Origin: Verrucomicrobiaceae bacterium | Lineage (GTDB): Bacteria > Verrucomicrobiota > Verrucomicrobiia > Opitutales > Intestinicryptomonadaceae | NCBI GenBank assembly: GCA_015061955.1 | Contig: SUVO01000011.1 | Coordinates: 1 to 64,000, forward strand | Reading direction: 5' to 3' | DNA: 64,000 nt | Shown here: positions 26,226 through 34,838 of the stretch, piece after piece | Layout of the letters: each line of letters starts with the position of its first letter | How positions within the stretch are numbered: the stretch's first letter is position 1 | Position numbers and translations under genes: made by a program | Notes under the pieces: generated by a model | Seen by the model: only the letters and a program-made list of their open reading frames with translations | Told to the model about the DNA's origin: nothing | The model's database searches: none

Positions 26226-27773
26226 ATGAAGATAAAAATATGTTTATTATTTATTCTTTTGTTCGCATCGACTTCGTTTGCAAAGTTTTGGATGCCTGCA
26301 ATTTTTAATTGGGGAATGGTGCTTCAACGCGATGTTCCTGTAAAGATTTGGGGCGTAGCAAATCCTAATGAGAAAATAGACGTATGGTTTAATTGGAAGA
26401 AAACATCTACCATTGCAGATAATCGTGGCGAGTGGTGTGTTATTCTTGAACCAATGGAGGCAAACTTCAAACCTATGGCTATGACCATATTTGTAAACGA
26501 TATTCCAAAAAAGGAAATAAGAGATATTCTTGTTGGTGATGTCTGGATTTTAGGAGGGCAGAGCAATATGGAATGGCGTATGCCCAAGACTAACGATTAT
26601 AAGCGTGCATTGGCTGATGTAAACAAATATGAAATCAGAACATTCTATCAACCGAAAATGGGGGATAAAATTCTACGTCGAGACAATCCCCCAGGATCGC
26701 GTTGGAATACTTCAATCGGTGATGCTACGTTAGGTTCTTTTTCGGCAGTTGGTTATTATTTTGCAGAAGTTTTAGCTCAAAAAGAAAATGTCCCAGTCGG
26801 GTTAGTTTACACTCCAGTTGGTGGAGCTAAAATGATTACGTATATTCCTGAATCGGTGATGTCGAAAAATGAAGATTACGCAAAAGAATTGGCAAAATTC
26901 AAAAAGGCTCAACAAGAATATCCATACAAGAAAACTTTAGATAAGTGGAATCAACTCAATAAAGAGTATAATGACAAAGTTGCCAAAGCTAAGGCTAAAA
27001 AACAGAAACCTCCACGCAAGCCTACTTTCTTACACTTCAATGTAATTGATGGTATGCCTTATCCCTATAATCTGATGAATGGGCCTGCGTTTTTGTACAA
27101 CAAAATGGTAGCACCTCTTTTGATGTATACAGCTAAGGGAGTTCTTTGGTATCAAGGTTGTGGGGATGCTGCACCAGATGCTGATACGCATTTTAAACCG
27201 AAGTTTGAGTTGCTCATTGAACATTGGCGTTCTGTCGCAGGTAATGAAAAACTTCCATTCTATTGTGTGCAGTTGGCTTCGTTCGGTACAAGGGCTCACT
27301 TTGCAAGTGTACGTTGGGCTCAACAACAAACAGCAAAAGATGATGTAAATGTTGGAGCTGTTAATATTATTGATACTGGCGACGAGAAGGATATTCATCC
27401 ATGGGATAAGCATATTGTTGGTAAACGCTTAGCTAATCTTGTTTTGCAAGATGTGTATAAACACAAAGATGTCTTTGGAAAATGTCCAGATTTGAAAAAA
27501 ATAGATTACAAGGGAAATTCTGCAGAAGTATTGTTTAACGATTTTGGTAGAGGTTTAGAACTTAAGGGTAATATTCGTGGTTTTGAAGTCTATTCAAATG
27601 GTATGTGGCAAAAGGCAGAAGTATCGTTTAACAATGGCAAAGTTGTTGTGAAATCTACAGATAATACTGCAGTTTCTGGTGTTCGCTATTTGTGGAAAAA
27701 CTGGGCAAAACCAGATGTTTGTATATATAACAAAGATGGTTTACCTGCAAACCCATTCATAAATTTCAAATAA
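26226..27773 (+). CDS. Sialate O-acetylesterase-like SGNH esterase (paralogue 1)
   Basis: A 515-aa secreted protein (signal peptide MKIKICLLFILLFASTSFA) of the SASA family, which removes O-acetyl groups from sialic acids or other sugars. It has the MVLQRDVPVKIWG-type N-terminal beta domain, the catalytic Ser block GGQSNMEWRM, and DTGDEKDIHPWDK near the C-terminus supplying Asp/His. The usual WYQGESD motif is WYQGCGD here, unlike paralogues 2 and 3. The ATG at 26226 starts the signal peptide; in-frame starts further upstream (26172) are unlikely. First of three tandem paralogues, 7 nt before the next. A TTGACA at 26138 may be the -35 element. Confidence 0.82.
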   Translation: MKIKICLLFILLFASTSFAKFWMPAIFNWGMVLQRDVPVKIWGVANPNEKIDVWFNWKKTSTIADNRGEWCVILEPMEANFKPMAMTIFVNDIPKKEIRDILVGDVWILGGQSNMEWRMPKTNDYKRALADVNKYEIRTFYQPKMGDKILRRDNPPGSRWNTSIGDATLGSFSAVGYYFAEVLAQKENVPVGLVYTPVGGAKMITYIPESVMSKNEDYAKELAKFKKAQQEYPYKKTLDKWNQLNKEYNDKVAKAKAKKQKPPRKPTFLHFNVIDGMPYPYNLMNGPAFLYNKMVAPLLMYTAKGVLWYQGCGDAAPDADTHFKPKFELLIEHWRSVAGNEKLPFYCVQLASFGTRAHFASVRWAQQQTAKDDVNVGAVNIIDTGDEKDIHPWDKHIVGKRLANLVLQDVYKHKDVFGKCPDLKKIDYKGNSAEVLFNDFGRGLELKGNIRGFEVYSNGMWQKAEVSFNNGKVVVKSTDNTAVSGVRYLWKNWAKPDVCIYNKDGLPANPFINFK

Positions 27774-27780
27774 TATATTT

Positions 27781-29319
27781 ATGAAAAATTTTTGTGTAGT
27801 ATTTTTGGCATTAGCGAGTGTATGCTCGCTTTTTGCCGAAATAAAAGTACCTGCGTTGTTTGGTAACAATATGGTTTTTCAGCAACAAAAACCAATCAGA
27901 ATTTGGGGAACTGCTAAACCAAATTCCGAAGTTAAAATTTTGTTCAACTTCAAATACACAACTACAAAAGCTAACGATAAGGGGCATTGGAGGGCTAACT
28001 TACCTGCTGAAAAGGCATCGTTTAAAAATTATTCTTTAACAATTTTTGAAAACAACATTCCTAACGTTGAGCTGAAAAATATTCTCGTTGGTGAAGTCTG
28101 GATTGCTGGTGGGCAAAGCAATATGGAATGGCGAGTTTCTCGTGCCGATAATCTCGAGTTGGCAAAAAATACAGTAGCAAAACAAAAGGGTAAATTTCGA
28201 TATTTCTCGCATTTGAATTTTTCAAGAATCAAACAAGTCGAGTTTTCAAGTACTGCAAAATGGTTAGTTGTTGATGATACAAACGTGCCTAACTTGAGTT
28301 CGATAGCTACTACTTTTGCTCAAAAATTGATTGCCGATTTAAATGTGCCAGTTGGCATAGTTTATATGGCTCGTGGGGGAACAACTATGGGAGCATGGAC
28401 TTCAGACGAATATATGAAAGCACGTCCTGAGTTGCGTGAAAAGTATTTAGAAGTAAAAAAAGCTTTAGATGCTTACAACAAAACTGCTTATAAAAAACGC
28501 AAAGCTGAAGCTCAAAAAATTCAAGATAGGGCGCGCGCTGATAAAAAAGCTGGTAAAAAAGTTTCAGGGGCAGAGTTGAATGCAGTTGCTCGTGTTAGTC
28601 CAGTTACTCCATTTTCAGTGGCGCAAACTCCTACGTTGTGGTTCAATGGAATGTTCAAGCCAATGCGTAATTTTTGTGTTCGTGGCGTTGTTTGGTATCA
28701 GGGCGAAAGCGATGCAGATCACCCAAGATTACCTTTTTACAAACCAAGTTGGTATGCAATGACTGATTGTTGGCGTAATCAGATGGGCGATAAATCGTTG
28801 CCATTTGTTTTTGTTCAACTACCTTCGCACGAGAGTCAATGGGGCGATTGGGCAAAGGGGCGTTTTAATCAATTTGAATTGTCGAAAGAAGATAAGTATT
28901 CTTATATGGCAACATGCGTAGATTTAGGCGAGGAACACGAAATTCATCCTAAAGACAAAACTGCAGTTGCTCAACGTTTGGAAAAAATTGCTCTTAAATA
29001 CGTCTATGGTAAAAAGCATTTGAATGTTGATGCACCAGAAGTGAAATCGGTTTCGTATAATAATAACTCTGCAATTGTAAATATTGAAACTTTTGGCAGA
29101 GGTTTAAATTTGCGTGGCGATATTCGTGGATTTGAAGTTTTGATAGATGGTAAGTGGTGTAAGGCTTTAGCACAGTTAAATGGAAACAGAATTGTTGTGA
29201 AATCGATCGACGGCAAAAAAGTTTCGGGTGTGCGTTATTTGTGGAAAAGTTGGGCTCGCCCCGATGTATGCTTGTTTAACAACGATGGTCTTCCACTTTC
29301 AACATTTGAAGTTAAATAA
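27781..29319 (+). CDS. Sialate O-acetylesterase-like SGNH esterase (paralogue 2)
   Basis: A 512-aa secreted SASA-family esterase (signal peptide MKNFCVVFLALASVCSLFA). Visible are FQQQKPIRIWGTAKPNSEVK, the catalytic GGQSNMEWRV, VGIVYMARGGTTMG, WYQGESDADHP and the C-terminal DLGEEHEIHPKDK. It is very similar to paralogue 3 over the N-terminal domain and about equally to paralogue 1. A Lys-rich helical insertion (about residues 230-270) lies before the WYQGESD block. It is probably cotranscribed with its neighbours in an accessory polysaccharide unit. Confidence 0.85.
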   Translation: MKNFCVVFLALASVCSLFAEIKVPALFGNNMVFQQQKPIRIWGTAKPNSEVKILFNFKYTTTKANDKGHWRANLPAEKASFKNYSLTIFENNIPNVELKNILVGEVWIAGGQSNMEWRVSRADNLELAKNTVAKQKGKFRYFSHLNFSRIKQVEFSSTAKWLVVDDTNVPNLSSIATTFAQKLIADLNVPVGIVYMARGGTTMGAWTSDEYMKARPELREKYLEVKKALDAYNKTAYKKRKAEAQKIQDRARADKKAGKKVSGAELNAVARVSPVTPFSVAQTPTLWFNGMFKPMRNFCVRGVVWYQGESDADHPRLPFYKPSWYAMTDCWRNQMGDKSLPFVFVQLPSHESQWGDWAKGRFNQFELSKEDKYSYMATCVDLGEEHEIHPKDKTAVAQRLEKIALKYVYGKKHLNVDAPEVKSVSYNNNSAIVNIETFGRGLNLRGDIRGFEVLIDGKWCKALAQLNGNRIVVKSIDGKKVSGVRYLWKSWARPDVCLFNNDGLPLSTFEVK

Positions 29320-29337
29320 TGAAAAGGAAATAAAGTT

Positions 29338-30897
29338 ATGAAGAAATATGGTATAGCAATATTGGCATTGGTCACTGCAACATTGACTTTTGCTGAGATA
29401 AAAATGCCTGCAATTTTTGGGCATAAAATGATGTTTCAACAACAGCGTCCTATAAATATTTGGGGTACAGCAAAGCCAAATTCTGAAGTTAAGGCAATGT
29501 TTAACTTTAAATACACAACTACTAAAGCCGACAAACAAGGTAATTGGAAAATGGTCTTGCCAGCTGAACAGGCATCGTTTAGAGAGCTTGCATTAGTTGT
29601 TTACGAAGACGATATTCCAAACGTGGAATTTAAAAATATCCTCGTAGGCGAAGTTTGGATTGCAGGTGGACAAAGCAACATGGAATGGAAAGTTGAACGG
29701 TCATCAGACAAAGAAATAGCAAAGAAAAACGCCAAAAATTTAAATGGCAAAATGCGTTATTTTATGCAGTCGTCTAATGGTTATTCTAAAGTTGAAAAAG
29801 ACGAATTTCAAAAGGGTGCCCATTGGTTGATTGTCGATGAAAAAAATGTATGTTCTACATCGGCTGTTGGCTATTATTTTGCAGAACGCCTCATTAAAGA
29901 TTTGAATGTTCCTGTAGGTATTATTTATGCGTCGAAAGGTGCAACAAAAATGGCTTGTTGGACAGATAAGCAAACTCTCATGCAAGGTTGGGGCAAAGAT
30001 TTTGCACAAGTTGGTGGTATGATTAAAACTTTGGAAAATTACACCAATGTAGAATATCAAAAGCTTTTGAAAGCTCATAAAGAAAAAGTGGCAAAGCACG
30101 ATGCTAAAGTTGCTAAGGCTAAAAAAGAAGGCAAGCCAATTCCAACAGTAGCTTGGGATTTCCGTTATCCACCTTCATCTGAATCACCTGAAAAGGATTT
30201 TAAAACGCCAATAGTTCACTTTAATGGTAAAATTGCACCTATGCGTAATTTTGGTGTTAGAGGTGTTATTTGGTATCAGGGCGAGAGCGATGCTAATGGC
30301 GAGTTCCTTAAAAATTACACAAAAAGTTTTGGTATGTTGGTTGATTGTTGGCGTAAGCGTTTGGAAAATAAAGATCTTCCGTTTATTCAAGTTCAATTGG
30401 CTTCTTACGAAACAAAATCCGATTGGGCAAAGGCTCGCGAAGCTCAGTATCAAAATACAAAACTTTATAAGAATGTCTATATGGCTCCGATTATCGATAC
30501 TGGCGAGGCAAAAAATATTCACCCGCATGATAAGACAACAGTTGGTGTAAGAATGGAAAAGATTGCTCTTGATAAAGTTTATAATCGTGCCGAATACACA
30601 TCGGATTTCCCAGTTATGAAGTCTGTTCAATTCAAGGGTAAAGAAGCTGTTGTTGTATTCGATACTTTTGGTAGAAAACTTACTGGTAAGGGCGAGCCAC
30701 GTGGTTTTGAAATTTTAGTTGATGGCAAATGGCAGAAAGCAAATCTTGCCTTGAATGGCGAAAGTGTTGTTGTAAAATCGACCAACGATAAAACTATTGC
30801 AGGAGTTCGTTATCTCTGGAAAAGTTGGACAAGCCCAGATGCATGGTTGTTCAATGGCGATGGCATTCCTGCTATTCCATTTTCAACATCAAAGTAG
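29338..30897 (+). CDS. Sialate O-acetylesterase-like SGNH esterase (paralogue 3)
   Basis: A 519-aa secreted SASA-family esterase (signal peptide MKKYGIAILALVTATLTFA). Motifs are FQQQRPINIWGTAKPNSEVK, GGQSNMEWKV, VGIIYASKGATKMA, WYQGESDANGE and IDTGEAKNIHPHDK. A strong AAGGAA ribosome-binding site precedes the ATG. Three near-full-length copies in a row imply recent duplication and diverging substrate preference. The acyl substrate could be a plant or mucin O-acetylated sugar; sialic acid is not shown by sequence. Confidence 0.85.
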   Translation: MKKYGIAILALVTATLTFAEIKMPAIFGHKMMFQQQRPINIWGTAKPNSEVKAMFNFKYTTTKADKQGNWKMVLPAEQASFRELALVVYEDDIPNVEFKNILVGEVWIAGGQSNMEWKVERSSDKEIAKKNAKNLNGKMRYFMQSSNGYSKVEKDEFQKGAHWLIVDEKNVCSTSAVGYYFAERLIKDLNVPVGIIYASKGATKMACWTDKQTLMQGWGKDFAQVGGMIKTLENYTNVEYQKLLKAHKEKVAKHDAKVAKAKKEGKPIPTVAWDFRYPPSSESPEKDFKTPIVHFNGKIAPMRNFGVRGVIWYQGESDANGEFLKNYTKSFGMLVDCWRKRLENKDLPFIQVQLASYETKSDWAKAREAQYQNTKLYKNVYMAPIIDTGEAKNIHPHDKTTVGVRMEKIALDKVYNRAEYTSDFPVMKSVQFKGKEAVVVFDTFGRKLTGKGEPRGFEILVDGKWQKANLALNGESVVVKSTNDKTIAGVRYLWKSWTSPDAWLFNGDGIPAIPFSTSK

Positions 30898-30922
30898 TTT
30901 TTAATTTTTGCATTTATATATC

Positions 30923-32401
30923 ATGAACAAATTAATAACAACAGTATTAGTATCGTCTCTACTAGTTCCTTTTATTGCGAAGGGAAATGCCAATTCTTCT
31001 TCGCAAAATTACGAGGCTGTTCCACCGAAAGAAATAAATTACAAGCTTGATGATTATCGTAATTATCTCGGGCTTTGGTGTGGTGGTGCAAAAGAAAATC
31101 TCACTTTTGCTAAAAATATGGCTATAAAAAATGTCATATATCTGAGAGGAATGGAGAAATTTCCTGAATCGAAAGGTTTGAGATTTTTTATTTCAGATCC
31201 AGAATATATAACATACAAGCGATGTGTTGATTTTAAGAAGATCAAAAGTTATTCAAAAGCTCAAATAGATGATTGGCGTGAATACTGTGCAATGAAAGAT
31301 GCCTCGTTGCCGTTCCCAGATTGTATGGCGACTGGTTGGTTTCATCGCTTTAATCATAGAGAAATGAAACCAGATCATCCAGAATATGGATATTGTACTC
31401 TTATTCCACATTTTCAAACAAACAAGAATATCAATCGTGCTGTTAGTCGGATTATGGCAAGGGTCAACGAACTTGTAAAAAAATGTCCGAATATGAAGTT
31501 TGGTGGCTTTGTTTGGGACGTTCCACAACTCGACGGCGACCTCTGGGGGCAACCTAAAGGTTCTAAACGATATCAACAGTGTGGAATGTCGCTTTGGCGT
31601 GGAGTAGATTGTGTTTCAGTTCCAGATGGTGTAAAGCTTGATTATCCAACATTCTGTGAAGGTAGAGCTCAGTTTTATAGAGAACTCCGTAAGGCTGCCG
31701 AAAAGGTTAATCCAGATGTAAAGCTTATAATGGACCCAGCTCGTATGTATGTTCAATATGTTGAACCTTATCAACGCATTGGTGTAAAAGTTGGTGATCC
31801 AGCTCTTGCCGATTACGTACAAATGGAGCATGGTGGCGATGAATATTTGCTCGACAAAAAAGCGTGGGCAAGTGGTTATTTGCAAACCGAAAATGTAGCA
31901 ACTGCTTGTGATATTTATGCGTATTCTTTTGATATTGAAATTCGAGCTATCGGTAGTTCGGCATCTGTTGGTGCTTGGAGTGTTTGGTTTGGAAATCCTA
32001 TGCAGACAAATCCTTCGTTGGTAAATGTTCCTCCACGATTGAAGCTTTCGCGTTCGCTGGCAACATGGGAAAATCTCAATAATACACCAATCGAAAAACG
32101 CAAGTGGAATAAGGCAAATTTAGTTTATGATAGTCCAACGGCTCATATCTCGAAAGATGTTTTATGGGGAATAAATCCTGAAACAAAAAAGATGTTCTTT
32201 TGTTTTTTGAACCCAAATGCAAAGATAAAACTTCCTGAAGGTTGTAAGATAGAAGTTATTCGACCTTTAGATGCGTTATTTAGCGAGTATTTTTATCCAA
32301 GAGTAATGCCTAATTTCAAAATTGAAAATGGTCAGTTATCTCTTACAGAGCGTGGTAAAATGTGCGTTGGCGATGCTTACTCTATAACCTTTAAGAAATA
32401 A
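30923..32401 (+). CDS. Unrecognised secreted protein, TIM-barrel-like
   Basis: A 492-aa protein I do not recognise. MNKLITTVLVSSLLVPFIAKG is a signal peptide, so the ATG at 30923 is preferred over the in-frame TTG at 30908. The region of about residues 40-400 alternates hydrophobic strands and polar loops (MKFGGFVWDVPQLDGD, VKLIMDPARMYVQY, ADYVQMEHGGDEY), as in putative glycoside-hydrolase barrels. A beta-rich tail follows (MFFCFLNPNAKIKLP). Located 25 nt after the third acetylesterase paralogue, it probably acts on the same glycan (inference). A terminator follows. Confidence 0.6.
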   Translation: MNKLITTVLVSSLLVPFIAKGNANSSSQNYEAVPPKEINYKLDDYRNYLGLWCGGAKENLTFAKNMAIKNVIYLRGMEKFPESKGLRFFISDPEYITYKRCVDFKKIKSYSKAQIDDWREYCAMKDASLPFPDCMATGWFHRFNHREMKPDHPEYGYCTLIPHFQTNKNINRAVSRIMARVNELVKKCPNMKFGGFVWDVPQLDGDLWGQPKGSKRYQQCGMSLWRGVDCVSVPDGVKLDYPTFCEGRAQFYRELRKAAEKVNPDVKLIMDPARMYVQYVEPYQRIGVKVGDPALADYVQMEHGGDEYLLDKKAWASGYLQTENVATACDIYAYSFDIEIRAIGSSASVGAWSVWFGNPMQTNPSLVNVPPRLKLSRSLATWENLNNTPIEKRKWNKANLVYDSPTAHISKDVLWGINPETKKMFFCFLNPNAKIKLPEGCKIEVIRPLDALFSEYFYPRVMPNFKIENGQLSLTERGKMCVGDAYSITFKK

Positions 32402-32428
32402 AAATTTCAGAAAATTTAGTTTAAATCT

Positions 32429-32466
32429 AAAAAAGGGGCAATTCAAACGAATTGCCCTTTTTTTGT
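32429..32466 (+). terminator. Terminator of the acetylesterase locus
   Basis: A strong stem (AAAGGGGCAATT / AATTGCCCTTT, loop CAAACG) is followed by a T tract. Near-symmetric, it could also serve the convergent - strand unit. Confidence 0.9.
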
Positions 32467-32499
32467 TTATAAGATAGATGTAAAATGTATTAGCTTAAA

Positions 32500-32820
32500 T
32501 TATTTAGAATATTTGTTTACTAATTCAGATGCAATTCTAACACAATCTTCGCAAGGGGTTTTGTGGTTGCGTTTGATTTCTGTACAACGGAAATCGCCAG
32601 CACGTTCTGCAAATTCTTTTTTTATTTGTTCGGCGTTTTGTGGAACTAAACACATAGCTGCATACAACGCACCACAAGCACCTTCTGGTGCTCTACCTCC
32701 ACTGTTTTGTTGCATTAAATCGAGCTTTTGAGCATCGATTGGTGCAAAGGCCGCGTACACAGTTTGTGCGCAAGAATAAGGCTTTCGAAACGAGGCTACT
32801 GCCATTTCAACTTTGTTCAT
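32500..32820 (-). CDS. C_GCAxxG_C_C-family redox-active protein
   Basis: A 106-aa Cys-rich protein of the C_GCAxxG_C_C type. Visible Cys clusters are YSCAQTV, PEGACGALYAAMC, FRCTE and TPCEDC, close to the family pattern. The family is proposed to be redox-active and is common in anaerobes; the substrate is unknown. Its start overlaps the rph stop (ATGA), so it is translated from the same messenger. Confidence 0.75.
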   Translation of the reverse strand: MNKVEMAVASFRKPYSCAQTVYAAFAPIDAQKLDLMQQNSGGRAPEGACGALYAAMCLVPQNAEQIKKEFAERAGDFRCTEIKRNHKTPCEDCVRIASELVNKYSK

Positions 32821-33572
32821 TTTAATCCCTCCTGTATAGCTTGGTTTTGAAGTTGGATAATTTCACCGATTCCCTTTTTGGCAAGTGCCAATAATTCGGA
32901 AAGTTGTTCACCATCAAATGTAGCTTCTTCGCCACTCATTTGAACTTCAACAAATTTTGCCGAACCTGTCATAACAACGTTTGCATCGACATCGGCATCT
33001 TTATCTTCTACGTATGGCAAGTCGAGAACTGCACGACCATCGCACATACCAACGCTGACTGCTGCAACTGAATCTATAAACGGATCTTCTTGGATTTCAC
33101 CCGAAGCAATAAGTTTTGCAATGGCAATTTTTGCTGCAACGTATGCACCACTTATAGATGCTGTTCGAGTTCCTCCATCGGCTTGAAGAACGTCGCAATC
33201 TATCCAGAGAGTATAGCCGGGTATTTTTTCTAAGTCGGCAACTGCACGCATTGCTCTGCCGATTAGACGTTGAATTTCAACTGAGCGACCATCAACTTTA
33301 TTTGCCGAGCTTGCTCGTTGTTTGCGAGTGAGTGTTGCATATGGAAGCATTGCATATTCTGCACTCATCCAACCTTTTGTGGTTGCTTGCGATGCCATCC
33401 AATTTGGAACTTTTTTTTCTGCCATAGCAGAACATATAACTTGTGTGTTCCCAAACGAAACCAACACAGAACCCGTTGAATGTGGTGCAATACCAGTTTT
33501 AAAAGTTATAGGGCGAAGTTGGTCGTAAGTGCGACCATCAAATCTCAAATTATTTTTACTTTCATTTTCCAT
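32817..33572 (-). CDS. rph: Ribonuclease PH
   Basis: A 251-aa phosphorolytic 3' exoribonuclease that trims tRNA 3' ends. Motifs are RPITFKTGIAPHSTGSVLVSFG, GWMSAEYAMLPYAT, GRSVEIQRLIGRAMRAV (phosphate-binding Arg), DCDVLQADGGTRTASI and EDKDADVDANVVMT. Length is normal for RNase PH and motifs appear intact. Overlaps the downstream redox-protein gene by 4 nt. Confidence 0.95.
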   Translation of the reverse strand: MENESKNNLRFDGRTYDQLRPITFKTGIAPHSTGSVLVSFGNTQVICSAMAEKKVPNWMASQATTKGWMSAEYAMLPYATLTRKQRASSANKVDGRSVEIQRLIGRAMRAVADLEKIPGYTLWIDCDVLQADGGTRTASISGAYVAAKIAIAKLIASGEIQEDPFIDSVAAVSVGMCDGRAVLDLPYVEDKDADVDANVVMTGSAKFVEVQMSGEEATFDGEQLSELLALAKKGIGEIIQLQNQAIQEGLK

Positions 33573-33654
33573 GTTTTTTACGTTATATCTAATTGAATAA
33601 TTTTTCCAGCAATTTTTTAGTTGTTTTTCTAAAAAATAAAAAAATAATAGAATT

Positions 33655-34353
33655 ATGAGAAATAGAAATTCTTTTTACAGTTCGGACGCTTCAGTGTCGG
33701 TATCATCACGTTCTGAGTTTATTAGAAAGTGTTATTTAAATTTAGCCGCAGCATTTATAGTGTTTGTTTGCTTAGAATCGTTTTTGTTATCATGGCAACC
33801 AGCAGTTGAGTTTGCTTCAGTAATGATAACAGGTAAGAGTTGGTTGGTAGTGCTATTGGCTTTTATGGGCGTATCGTGGCTTGCCGATGCTTGGGCGCAT
33901 TCAAATAAATCTAAAGCAATTCAATATGCTGGATTATATTTGTACGTTTTTGCCGAAGCTATAATATTTTTGCCATTGTTGTTATTGGCAGAAAGTATTG
34001 CTCCCGATGCAATTCCACAAGCTGCAGTTTTGACATTTGCTCTTGCTGGTGGAATAACTTTTTATGCGTTTATATCTAATAAGAATTTTTCATATTTAGG
34101 AGGATTCTTGACGATTGCGTCGTTTGTTATTCTTGGTTTGATAATTTGTGCAATATTATTTGGCTTTGGTTTAGGGTTGTGGTTTTCAGGGGCAATGATA
34201 GCCTTTTCTGGAATAGTGGTACTTTACCAAACTTCAGTAATAATTCACGAGTATCGCAACGATCAATACATAGGTGCAGCTCTTGGTTTATTTGCTGCTA
34301 TTGCTTTGATGTTTTGGTACATATTACAATTTATAATAGCACGTCGGGATTAA
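33655..34353 (+). CDS. Bax inhibitor-1/YccA-family membrane protein
   Basis: A 232-aa polytopic protein with about seven membrane segments and a family-typical FIRKCYLNLAAAF start after a Ser-rich N-terminus. The last helices hold the family's conserved acidic segment (SVIIHEYRNDQYIGAALGLFA), like YccA/YbhL. The family is implicated in ion flux and FtsH modulation. It is flanked by a terminator and divergent from rph. Confidence 0.88.
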   Translation: MRNRNSFYSSDASVSVSSRSEFIRKCYLNLAAAFIVFVCLESFLLSWQPAVEFASVMITGKSWLVVLLAFMGVSWLADAWAHSNKSKAIQYAGLYLYVFAEAIIFLPLLLLAESIAPDAIPQAAVLTFALAGGITFYAFISNKNFSYLGGFLTIASFVILGLIICAILFGFGLGLWFSGAMIAFSGIVVLYQTSVIIHEYRNDQYIGAALGLFAAIALMFWYILQFIIARRD

Positions 34354-34369
34354 TAAATATTAGCAAAAT

Positions 34370-34402
34370 AAAAAAAGGCATTCGTACGAATGCCTTTTTT
34401 GG
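34370..34402. terminator. Bidirectional terminator
   Basis: A perfect 30-nt palindrome (AAAAAAGGCATTCGT and its complement, with no free loop bases) lies between the convergent BI-1 family and dUTPase genes. Confidence 0.9.
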
Positions 34403-34417
34403 TGGGAATAGATTTGT

Positions 34418-34789
34418 TTAAATGCTTCTGCAATCGTTTTCGTCTTTTGTGGTGTAGCCTGAATCTTGGCGACCGTGATTTATCTGGTTTTTCTTTGCGT
34501 ATGCCTGATAAAAATCTTCGGCAGTCATTCCCAATACCTGTGCCAACGACACTAAGAAATGCAACATATCAACAACTTCTACGCGTGCATTTTGAACATC
34601 GAAGTTTTGGTATTTTGCCCACCATTTCCATGGCAACGAGTCTACAAGCTCGGCATTTTCTTGTGCGAGAGCTCGGCTGTAGTTGAGTGTCCATTTAATT
34701 TTATCTTCGTCGCTCATATTAGATGAATCAATACCGATTCTCTTATTGAGCTCGAACTGCATTTTAAATATTTCTTCAAGCTTATCCAT
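34418..34789 (-). CDS. Dimeric (all-alpha) dUTPase
   Basis: A 123-aa member of the dimeric dUTPase/MazG-like superfamily that hydrolyses dUTP to dUMP. ENAELVDSLPWKWWAK and ARVEVVDMLHFLVSLAQVLGM give the metal-binding E...E...D pattern on helices, and YAKKNQINHGRQDSGY matches the family C-terminal loop. Located downstream of the DinG-like helicase with about 49 nt between. It is probably cytoplasmic. Confidence 0.85.
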   Translation of the reverse strand: MDKLEEIFKMQFELNKRIGIDSSNMSDEDKIKWTLNYSRALAQENAELVDSLPWKWWAKYQNFDVQNARVEVVDMLHFLVSLAQVLGMTAEDFYQAYAKKNQINHGRQDSGYTTKDENDCRSI

Positions 34790-34838
34790 AATAGTTTAGA
34801 TTTTTGTTATTGTTTTGGTTTTCGTCAAGTTTTTTAGA

